From contig NW_013652898.1 in NCBI RefSeq assembly GCF_000499385.1, positions 1-50,315 on the forward strand: a stretch of 50,315 bases of DNA, read 5' to 3'. This DNA comes from Eimeria necatrix. Its lineage: Eukaryota > Apicomplexa > Conoidasida > Eucoccidiorida > Eimeriidae. The notes below the pieces were generated by a model that saw nothing but the letters and a program-made list of their open reading frames with translations, was not told the origin of the DNA and ran no database searches. Below, in pieces: positions 1 to 10,300 of the stretch (its first letter is position 1; each line of letters begins with the position of its first letter). A program made the translations under genes and the position numbers.

Positions 1-42
1 GCGGGGGGGGCTTCCGCGGCAGGTAATCCGCTGCTGCGGCCC

Positions 43-113
43 CTGCTGCTGCAGCAGCAGCAGCTGCTGCTGCTGCTGCTGCTGCTGCGGCGGCGGCTGC
101 GGCTGCGGCTGCG
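43..113. repeat. CAG/CTG trinucleotide array
   Basis: An almost pure run of CTG/CAG and CGG-type triplets, typical of the arrays found throughout the left two thirds of the window. No conserved protein is encoded here. Confidence 0.9.
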
Positions 114-141
114 CTTGGGATCAGAGCCGGCATTTGAGCCG

Positions 142-207
142 TGGGGTGTATGTACACTTGGGGTGTATGTACACTTGGGGTGTATGTACACTTGGGTGTA
201 TGTACAC
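142..207. repeat. Four tandem copies of a GGGTGTATGTACACTTG unit
   Basis: Four head-to-tail units of 17-18 bp, each centred on the near-palindrome GTGTATGTACAC. The same core recurs singly at 4691, 4831, 4886 and 5179, where two copies supply splice-acceptor sequence. Confidence 0.85.
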
Positions 208-825
208 GTCGGCTGCTGCCGAGAGGGAACAGAAAAGGAGGAAGCCCGAATGTTTGTGTGGGCCTTGGGTGCGTCTTTGTGCATTTGCATGCACTGGAAT
301 TGCATTTATTCATTTATTCTGTTTAGTTCTTCTTTCAAGAATTCAAAAATGCAAATGCATGTCTTGCACAAGTGCGCTGCGGGCTCTTTGCTGCTGCTCT
401 AAGGCTGCGGGCGTTGGCCTGGCCCGCTGCCCCACACCCGAAATGGGACAAACTCTGCAACTCTTTGCATTTGATTAAAGTGGTTAAAAACTCTAAAGTT
501 CAGAATCCACTTCGTCTTTATTTGCCAGCTGCAGCAGCAGCAGCTGCTGCTGCTGCAGCACATTTGCTGCTGCTGCTGCTGCTGCTTTGCGGGCTCGTTT
601 CAGTAAAAGTGTTTATAATTGAGCTTGAGTAGATATATATGCATAGATGCATTTATATTTGTAATTATTCATTTTACAAAAAGAGTACACAAATAATAGC
701 AATGGAGCTAGGGAAGACAAGCTGTTGGGGTGTACAGACACCTGAAGGCAATGCCAAATGCTTTCTTAGCCCTGAATTCGCAGTTCATTTAAAGGCAGCT
801 GCCCGCGCATATCTTCGCCCACTCT

Positions 826-915
826 AAACCCTTTTTTAGGGTTTAGGCTCCGCACTACGAAAGCCCACCCAAAACCCTTTTTTAGGGTTTAGGCTCCACA
901 CTGCGTAGGCCCACT
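826..915. repeat. 46-bp tandem duplication containing inverted telomere-like heptamers
   Basis: Two copies of a unit with AAACCC immediately followed by TTTTTTAGGGTTT, so each copy can fold on itself; the rest of the unit (AGGCTCC.CACT) is also repeated. The second copy starts at 872. Confidence 0.8.
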
Positions 916-969
916 TGCTTTCATTTATTTGTGGCCGTTGAGACCCAGTACAAACTTCATCGCACTGGA

Positions 970-1230
970 GTTAGGGTTTAGGGTTTGGCATTTAGAGTTA
1001 GTGTTTAGGGTTTGGGGCGTGGGGCTTACAACTAGGGTTTAGGGTTTAGGTCTCGCGGCATACATTTAGAGCTTAGGGCAAATGGTTTAGAGTTAGGGTT
1101 TAGTGCGTGGGGCTCAGAGTTAGGGTTTTGGGCGTAGGGTTTAGAAGTAGGGTTTAGGGTTTACGGCTTAGGGCTTGGAGCTAGGGTTTAGGGTTCGGCT
1201 GAAGGGTTTGCAGTTAGGGTTTAGGGTTTA
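970..1230. repeat. Degenerate telomere-like TTTAGGG tract
   Basis: More than a dozen AGGGTTT heptamers, intact or one base off, all in the same orientation. This is an interstitial tract; flanking unique DNA on both sides argues against a chromosome end. Confidence 0.85.
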
Positions 1231-1380
1231 CCTCAGCACCAATTGCTGTTGCACCAAAGTGCAGCAAAGGAAGGAACTTTTGCAACAAAAGATTTAAATA
1301 AAAAGTTGAATAAAAAGATTTGAAGAAGCAGCAAATGCAAAATCCTGAAAATCGGAAAAGACCAAATGAAAGCTGATTGG

Positions 1381-1640
1381 GGCTAGCCACCGCAAGAGGC
1401 TCGGCTAGCTAGCTGCAGCTTGCGGTGGCTAGCTGTGGCTAGCTACAGGCAGCTGCGCATCCCACAAAAAGCAGTGGCTAGATGCAATCTGCTGGCCGTG
1501 GCTAGCTGTGGCTAGCTGAGGTTAGTTGTGGCTAGCCGTGGTCACCTGTGGCTAGTTGTGGCTAGCTGTCGCTATCTGTGGCTAGCTGTGGCTAGCTGTG
1601 GCTAGCTGTGACTAGCTGTGGCTAGCTGTGGCTAGCCACG
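1381..1640. repeat. GTGGCTAGCT decamer satellite
   Basis: A roughly 10-bp unit (GTGGCTAGCT) is repeated many times with point variation, regular from about 1490 to 1639 and more broken before that. Each unit contains GCTAGC, so the array is rich in NheI-type palindromes. Confidence 0.9.
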
Positions 1641-1714
1641 TCTTGCTGCTGTTGCCACGCAGGGGCTGAGCCTGCATGCAAGAACAGCACGGGAGGCCCC
1701 AATTAGCGGAGAGC

Positions 1715-1766
1715 ATTTCATGTTTTTGCAAAAGGGCTTTTTGGCTCTTTTGCAAAAACATGAAAT
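1715..1766. repeat. Perfect 20-bp inverted repeat (hairpin) with 12-nt loop
   Basis: Arms 1715-1734 and 1747-1766 are exact reverse complements around loop GGCTTTTTGGCT. An AT-rich direct repeat (AAATATACTT.ATTAG) follows at about 1764 and 1795. Confidence 0.85.
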
Positions 1767-3311
1767 ATACTTTATTAGTTTTAAAAAGGAAATGAAATAT
1801 ACTTCATTAGATTTAAAAAGAAGATCCAGCGAGAGGCAAAAGAGCTGCAGCAATTTCCTACTCCGTTCGTTTTGCTGCTGCTGCTCAGCAGCAAGAAGTG
1901 AAGCCCCGCCTCTGGGGGCCCTCAAGAATAAAGTCTCAAGTTTGGCCACTTGGAACTAAGTGCAGAAGAAACTGAATTGGCCCCGTTCAACAAACAAGAA
2001 AGTTCAAAGAAAACAGCTCACGCGGGAGCCATTAAACCACTTTATCTGCAGAAGCAACTCGGAAACAGCCCGTAGGACTTAGCGGCAGCTTTGCATGCAT
2101 TTGCTGCAGAAGTTGAACTCGAAAAATGCCACTTTTGCAAGTCCGTTTCTGCAATTTCGAAATCCCACAGTCCAAGAATTCAATGAGACACTCAGAAACG
2201 CGGCTGCGGCGGCAGTGAGTGGGGGATTTCATTGAGAGAAAATGACTTTGAAGATAATTCTTTTCAAGAATGAAGTCTCAGAGTTATTATTTCCTTGCTT
2301 CACTGCGACTGAGCCTGAATAGCCGTGTGTGGGGGTTGTCGCGAGGCGCTGCAGCGCACGCACATCCAGAAGCCGCGGCGTTTCGAGTATCTCGGTAATT
2401 AGCACTTGAATTAATTTAAATAAATGAAATTGGATTTTAAATTCGCCGAAGGAGCGGCAGGTTAGGCGCGGGAGGAGATCTAGTCTTCACTGCGATGCAT
2501 ACGAACAGCTGAGAAGCCAGCAGCAGCGTTTCGGTGCTGTTTCTCGAGCTGCAGCGCCATCAAGCTGATTTTGTCCATTTTTGACTCTTTTTGCCATTAA
2601 TATTTATTCAAATGCTCTCCTGAGTACGTCTTCTTCACCCGAAACGCAAACAAACAACCAGCCGCGGCGGCGCCTCGCCTGGCGGTCCCGCCACGAGCTG
2701 CCCATCACCCCCTGGATATCGAGTTTTCCCTGGAATCTAGTTGGTAAATAAATTTAAAAATTGAAAACAAATAATATCAGATCAAATGTAAACTTTCTGA
2801 GTAGGTATTACTCGAGGTACAGGTCAGCGGCAGCCTGGCTGGTATCGCCATCGACAGCAGCAGCAGCAGCAGCGGCTGCTGCACTTTCCAACTGAACCGA
2901 AAAGCGAGCCCTCTCGATCTTCTTCGTTTTCTTTTCGTTGAATCGGCGCTTAGGAGACAGCAGCAGATGAACTCCAACCAACAGCCCTTGCCACCTCGCC
3001 TCACTCGAGACTGAGCAGCAGCAGTTGCTGCAGCAGCAGCAGCAGCAGCTTCACAGCAGAAGCACCCGTTCCAGCCGCCGTACCCGCAGCCTTGACATCT
3101 CACGGCTTCAGCAGAGTCAGCAGCAGCAGCAGTGGCAGCAGCCACACCGCCGCAGCCACAGCTGCAGCTGCAGCCGCAGGAGCAGCGGTCTACCTGCAGC
3201 AGCAGCAGCAGAAGCAGCAGCCAAAGCAGCTGGAGAAGCAGCAGGAGAAGCAGCAACAGAAGCAGCAGGCTTTGCTGTTGCCGCTGCAGCCTAAGAGAGG
3301 CTGCTGCAGCG

Positions 3312-3762
3312 ATGCCGCTGCATCTGTCGGGTTGCCTCTGGCCACTGCACCGCCACAGGCGTCAGCAGCAGCAGCAGCAGCAAAATGAGCAGCAGCAGCA
3401 GCAGCAGCCCCAGGATCCGGAGCAGCAGCAGCAGCTGCAGCTGGCTGAAGCGGTAAGCCTGCGTCCAGCGGATGCTCTCTTGGATTCGGAAGCAGCTCAT
3501 CAGCATCAGCAGCGGACGCGGACAGAGCAGCAGCAGCAGCAGCCGCTGGCGCACACGAAGAACATTCTGAGCAGCAGCAGCAGCAGCTTGCCGCCTGCAG
3601 AAGTTGCAGCAGCAGTAGCAGCAGCAACAGCAGCAAAAGAGTCCTCTGCGCAGCCGCTTGCTGCTGCAACACTGACTCGTGCTGCTACGCAGCGTTCTGC
3701 TTCGCCGCAGTGTGGGGAGTCGCCGACAGCAGCAGCAGCTTCAGCAGCAGCTTCCGCAGCAG

Positions 3763-3804
<42 letters not shown>

Positions 3805-4010
3805 GCCCGGCCCTCGCAGCAGCAGCAGCAAACTTCAACCGAGAAAGCAGCTTGTGCCTCTCGCTGCATGCACAAGGCTCGGATTCTTTTTCGATTTCTC
3901 CGCACTTTCAAATATACTTGTGGGGTTTGAACGACTGCGGGCAGCTGCTGTCTGCTGCAGCAGGGAGGGAGCAGCAGGAAGCAGAAGCAGCAGACACGAA
4001 GCCGGAGCCC

Positions 4011-4052
<42 letters not shown>

Positions 4053-4306
4053 GGGGGGCCCCCCAGACTGATCTCTAAACTGGAAAACAAAACCATTTGC
4101 GGCTGCTGTTTGGGCCTCGACCGCACTTGGCTTTGGGACGGAAGACAGAGCGTGTGGGGTGGGGGTTTGAATGAGTTCGGGTGTATAGACATCGACGGCG
4201 ACAAGTTCATCAAAAGGCCGCGACTTTGCGAAGGCATTCGCGGCGCTGTTTCCGTTGCTGCTGCTGCTTGCCACACCATCGCAGTCCTCGACACAGGCTG
4301 TGAGGC

Positions 4307-4363
<57 letters not shown>

Positions 4364-7300
4364 TGCGGGGAGCGCGGGGTTGGTGGCTGCTGCTCTTTTT
4401 GCTTCGCGTTTTCTCTCTGTCTTTTTCTTTTGCTGCTGCTCTGGGCCCTGGGGCTCTTCGTGGCTCCTGGCCCCACTTCGTCTTTACTTGCTGCAGCTTT
4501 TCTGTTTGTTCTGTTTGACTTCTCTTCACGTTCTTCAGGAGATCCTTTCTTTCTTTCTTTTTATTTTTGTTGCTTCGCTGTCTCTGTCTCTTTGATCCTG
4601 CATGCATGCCCTTAGCGGCACCAAAAAAGCAAAAGTATTAATTTAATCAGCTGCCGAAGGAACTAGATTAATAGCAGCGATTTGGAGGAGGTGTATGTAC
4701 AGCTGCTGTTGCATTCTTGGCTGCGCTGTGGAAGCTTCAAAAGAACGAACGGGAGAAACTAGAAACAAAATTAAATCAACTGCCATTAAGAAACATAGCG
4801 TCTTTATCTGTTTTCGTTCGGTGTTTCTGCGGTGTATGTACAGCTGCCATTGCTTCCGGTATCCGCTTTTGCTTGGTGTTTCTGCGGTGTATGTACAGCT
4901 GCCATTGCTTTCGGCAGCAACGAATTCGGCCAGCTGGGCCGAGGCGCTTCAGTTTTATCTCTTAACCATTTCAACCCGCAAGCAATGCAAATAGACAGGT
5001 CTATTCCTCAGCTTCAGGGACAGGTAAATCGGGGGCTAACTATTGATAATTATATATACCCCTTTAGCAGGTTTTAACTACGGTGGAGGCCGCATGCACT
5101 TCAGGGTTTAGGGTTTAGGGTTTGTGGGGCTGTTTTTGTTTGTGGCTAAGAGTCTAGGGTCTGTTGTTTATCGTTTGCGGTGTATGTACACCAAAGGTGC
5201 AGGCTTTTGGTTAAAGTTTTGAGGGCCTGGAGTAGCCTTCCAAGCAGCGCTAGGGTTTAGGGTTTAGGGTTTAGGGTTTGGGGTTTGTGCTTTTTGCGCA
5301 GCAAGTGAGGCTTCGGCAGGCAGCCTGTGGCTCCGGCTATTCGCTGCTGCTCTCAGACACAGGAATGCTGCTGGGCTGTGGGCTTTCGCCTTTTGGCTGC
5401 CTGGGCATGGGCACTGAGCGGACGCAGCAGTGAGCCGCTGCCGCAACAAAAAATATGTTTTTGCATTTAAATTATATTCAAAAATATGTTTTTGCATTTA
5501 AATTATATTCAAATATTACTTTTATAGTGCGCATGCATGCTAATATACGCTCCAGCATATACACAGGCATGCCTGGCGTATTGTATGCACACCAGAAGTG
5601 CACGTCCGGCCTGCTCAAGTAACTGCTTATATCCCTTCATGCATGCATGCATGCATGCACGCATGCATGCACGCATGCATGCACGCATGCATGCACGCAT
5701 GCATGCACGCATGCATGCACGCATGCATGCATTAATGCACATGTGCTTGTGCTTATATGTATATAACTGTAATTATGTGTCCTTGCCCACATATTTGCAG
5801 TCCATTCATATGCAGAGAAATGTTTAAGGGAATGTACTCATGATTATCCGTGTTTTTGTCCCTCTGCATCTGTTCGCCGCTACTAATTGTTTAATTTTAT
5901 TTATCGTTTTCGTGTTTACTATTTTTTTGTCTTTTCTCAGAGTGGAGCCGTTACTCCGTCCTGTCAGCGCTCTCTTTGGCTTGCCAATAAAGCAGGTAAC
6001 ATGCAGCTCAAAGTATTGTTTCTGTTTGCACTTTCCCTTTACTTCTTTTTCTTCTTTCAAGCTTTCTGGCTCTTGTCTCTCTTTGTCTTTTTCCTTTTTC
6101 TGTGAGTGCATGCGTGTTTTGGGGCATGCATGCTACTGAATTTGTCCTTTTCTATTTTCTCTTTTGCTTGCTGGAGCTGCCTTTGCCTCCACAGGATGGC
6201 AACAGCTGCTGTTAGCTCTTAGGGCTTAGGGTTTAGTGTTCAGGGCTTTGGTTTTAGGCTTTAAAGTTAAGGGTTTAGGGTAAAGAGTTTAGGGTTTAGG
6301 GTTTAGGGTTTGCTGCAGGTGGCGGCTAGCGACGAGCACGTCCTGGCGCTGAGCATCAGCGGCGAGGTCTTCTCTTGGGGTTCGAACAAGTGGGGCCGTT
6401 TGGGTCTTGGCGAGGCTTATGACGAAGTAAAACAAGTGAGTTTTGGATCATTTTAGACTCAAAACTTCGACTTTTTTCCCGCTTTTTCCCCATTTTGGCC
6501 AGCTGCACAGCCCGCTGTTGAAAGCGCCAGCTTCTGCTGCACATTTCGCATCTTGGGGTTTGAAATTCGGGATTTGGAGTGGAGTTGGAGTTGAATTTGG
6601 GGTTTTTGCTCTGCAGGTCTCCACCCCACAACTTGTGCGGCTCTCTCTGCGGGCCCGCGCAGTCTTCGCCAGCGCCAGCCACTCAGGGCTGCTGGTGTCT
6701 GGGGGGTTATTATATTTGTGCGGCAGCAACAGTTATGGGGAGTTGGGGTTCCCTGTGGGGTGCGATCCCGCCTCCCGATCCCGCCTCCCGCGGGACAGCA
6801 CGCAGAGCCCCCCCGTCTCCTGGAGCTCCCGCTTTCTTCTAGTTCGCTCTTTGCAGAACCACAAAATCAAACTCGCAGCTCTTGGCACGCATTTCTCCAT
6901 GGCCCTCACCCGAAAAGTAAGCCTTTCGCAGCACTTGGGAAGCACTTTCCCCAAATTGCTCTCATAAACCCTAAACCCTAAGCCCTAAATCCCGTTTCAT
7001 TGGGCTCTTACAAACTTCGGGAGAAACGCGAAGCATTGTCCGCATTTGTATATATGTACACATACACGTTCATGCAGCATGAATGCATATGTATACTATT
7101 AATGTATACGTTTCTGGGTAAAGCACGTTTATAAATGTATAAATATATATATATGTATTTATATATAATGGGGGTCCATGGGTTAAAGTATAGATATGCA
7201 TTAATGCAGAGGCCCGCAAACACATTGATGCATATGGGCTTTTTGGCACTTTTTGCCAATTTGTCTTCTGGCAACTTTTATTTTCCTCTATTTTCGCCAC

Positions 7301-10300
7301 TTATCAGATCTTTTCCCTCTTTGCATGCATTTAGCACAAGCCATTTTTCTCAGCCTCTTTATGCTTTGTCTATTGTTCTTTTCCTACTCGTGGCTGCCAG
7401 CTTACTACATGGCGCCTATCCTTTTTTTTGTCTGTGCGTGTATCTATAGATTTGCCTGTATCATTGAACGGCTGCTCATTTTTATTCTTCTAAGAGCGTC
7501 TTTTTGTATTCTTTTCGTCTTTTTTTCTTGTCTGTGGATAGACCGCATCTTGCTGCGTGGCAGTGTCTGTTGCTGCTGCTATCGCTGCTTCTTTGCCTGT
7601 CCCTTTGTTTATTTGAAATTAAATTGAAATTCCGTTCGAATTCAATTTTAAATTTAACTTTAAAAATTAAATTAAATTGCGCAGTTAATTTTTAGTTGAA
7701 ATGCAATTTTGCATTTGAATTGGGATATTTGCGTTTCAGTTTCCATTTCAGTTGCATTTTACGTTTTGAATTAAACTTTCCTTCAGGGCCGCGTCTTCAC
7801 TTGGGGTCTAAACAATTTGAACCAACTGGGTGTCTCTCCGGACACGAATTTCGCACTGTCTCCTTTTCTGGGGGAGGAGGGGCCCCCCCCGAGGCCCTGC
7901 ACGTATGAGCCGCAGCCGCTGTGGCTTCCTCCTGGGGGCCCCCCGATTCAGCAGCTGTATTTTTATTTGATTGCTGCGGGGCCCTTCACAGCATTTGCTG
8001 CTGCTGTGGAGACGCCGCAGACTGACTCCGACCCCACAAAAGAAAAAGACAGAGCCCCTTCGCCAGCCATAGAGCAGCTTTGCAAGAAAGTGCTGTGTCG
8101 GTCGCGTTCTTCAGTAGGTTGGGAGCAGCGGAAGCTGTCTGCTTCTTTTTCTTTGTCTCCTCAGCCGCCCTCTCCTGCTGCTGCTGCAGCAGCCGGCACT
8201 GCTGCTGCTGCGCAGCTGCCGCTGCAGCGGCTGCTCACGCTCAGCCGCGGGGAAAGCAGCTTGGTGGGCTTCGAGGGCCCGGGGGGCCCCCTCGGGGCTG
8301 CGGACCGGTCTTTGTCTCGACAAGAAAGCTGCAGCGTGGATCTTTCTCTTTTTTGCATGTCGGGGCTTTCTGTAGAAGAGGCCCTGGGGTACATTGAGGG
8401 GGCCCGCAGCACGGGCGACAGCAGCCAGCTGAAGACAGTCATTTCGAAAGTTTTCAGTGATGTCTTTCGTCTCAATTCTTCTTTTGTCTATCCTGGCCAC
8501 GGGAGTCTACCGGACTTTGAGGGAATTGCTGCAGTCTATAAGCAGCTCCCGCAGCAGATGCTGCCCCTGGTTTGCCACTGCTTCTCAAGTGTAATTACCA
8601 ACAGCATCAAAATGGCGCAGCACCTCAAGAGGCCCGACCAAGTCAAGTTCATTCTGCTCATACTTGCATGCACGCCTGTCTACGCCAGCTTCAGCGAGGG
8701 CTCCAAGGGGGGCCCCCAAAAGGGCACGCAGGGAGGGGCCGAGGGGGCCCCCCGCGGGAATGACGAGCCTGAAGCCATGGCCTCAGACACGGCCGGCAAC
8801 CAGCAGCAGCAGCAGCAGCAAGAGCAGCAGCAGCTGAAGCAGCGGGGAGAGATGCTGTACACCGCAGTGCTGCACCTGCTGTTTCATTTGCCGGCGGATG
8901 GAAAGAAAAGCTTTTTGAGGCTTGCGATGGAATTCCCGGACTCATTGTTTGAGTGAGGCGCCACACAAATTAGATGAAAAGTAGAAAATTAATTAAATCC
9001 ACGGAAGCTCCCCGGCGATTTGTCTCCAGTGTTTTGTTGCTACTTCAGTGGCTGCCTTTGCTCTTGTCTTGGAGCCTGTTCATATCCTTGTGCTCCTCAA
9101 GACTCTTTACTTGCTTTTGTATTCCCCTTTTTTTGGCTTCTGTATCCCCCGTCTCCTCTGTGTCTGCGACTGTATCCATTTCCTTTTGCATTATCTTTGC
9201 CTCTTTACTTCACAGCCTCCAGCCCAAGTGCCTTCTCGTTCTCTTTCTTCACTAAGACCCTAACTAGTGCACTGTTGGTCACATAGTTAGAGAATCGTAT
9301 GCCAATATATTTACATAGCGCACTGTACATGTATATTTAAATGAACTAATTTAGTACTTTTTGTTTATTTGCTTTGCTTTTTCTCTCTCAGGACGGCTCT
9401 GGTTGCCCCTGCTTGCGGCTTTCTTTCTTTGTCGCTCGCGGCCTCTGGCTCTCGCTACCGCATTGTGGATCGCGTGTGGCACTGCGTGGCTTTGCTGCAG
9501 CTGCTGTATCGGGCAAACTGCAGCAGCAACCGCCGCGTGCTGCTGCAGGGAGCAGCAGACACCAAGATTCCCATCGATAAGTTTCAAGTCAAAGAAATTG
9601 GCACCCTGGTAGACCCTATTAAGGAAGTCGGAGCTTATGTAGAGATGGCCCCGAGAGCGACTCAGGACAAAACACAAAGGCAAATTGGTGAGATGGGAAC
9701 TCGTCAGTAGCCAGTTAGCTAGATAGGTAGCTAGCCAACGTGTACCTAGCTCATTTGCTAGCATGATAAGCGGCGACGTAGGCACGCAAGTTAATAGATA
9801 TGTAAATAGTAACTTGAACATTTGAAGTAATAAATGTTTCTCAGTAGCTCCGAAGCGCAATTTACTAGCTTGCCAGCTGCTACTTAATTTGCTCAATTAG
9901 ATCAGAGGCTGACTGGACGGCTAGCTGGGCTGTTTGCTGCAGTTAACTGCTGCCAGTGAGCACCTGAGTTCGCATGACTGTTGTCTTTGTCTTTGCGTCT
10001 CCAGCCTATTCAGAATGTGACTAAGGGTTTAGACTTAAGGGTTTGGGGTTTGGTGCCTTTGGGTTTTGCTGCAGCAGTGCGTTTGTTCGACTTGGAGCGG
10101 GACGTCATAGGGAGTTGCGAGTTGCAGTCGCGGTGGTCTCTGTTCATTGCCCATTTAAATCTCTGTCCTCTTTCCTTTAAGAGGAATGTAAGTCAAGTGG
10201 AGTTCATTTATGGAATTTTAAACTCCAAGGCACAACACATTGCATGCATTTGCCCCAAAGAAGTGTCACGCGTCTGCTTAGTCTCGCTGAAGATCATGTG

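Larger units (their letters stand above)
1..3311. other. Repeat-rich region upstream of the HERC-like gene, no gene recognised
   Basis: Holds CAG/CTG arrays, telomere-like heptamers, a GGCTAGCTGT satellite and a hairpin, listed separately. Open frames here are short and read through repeats. CAG-dense DNA from about 2850 to 3311 could be 5'UTR or an upstream exon of the HERC-like gene; I found no conserved protein signal to decide. Confidence 0.6.

Noticed and set aside
970..1230. Telomere-like tract as a true chromosome end
   Set aside because: Heptamers are degenerate, the tract is short, and ordinary sequence lies on both sides; similar tracts occur in introns.
4300..4595. Continuation of exon 1 through the poly-Ala run to the stop at 4595
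   Set aside because: Translated sequence after 4299 lacks RCC1 character; splicing at GTGAGG (4300) joins in phase to FGSNEFGQLG.
3741..4607. 288-aa minus-strand open frame opposite HERC-like exon 1
   Set aside because: Made of Ser, Cys and Leu runs from the antisense of CAG repeats; the plus strand has RCC1 homology and consistent splicing.
5537..5827. Met-His-Ala-Arg repeat protein
   Set aside because: Produced by the GCATGCATGCAC microsatellite inside an intron; the opposite strand gives an equally long frame.
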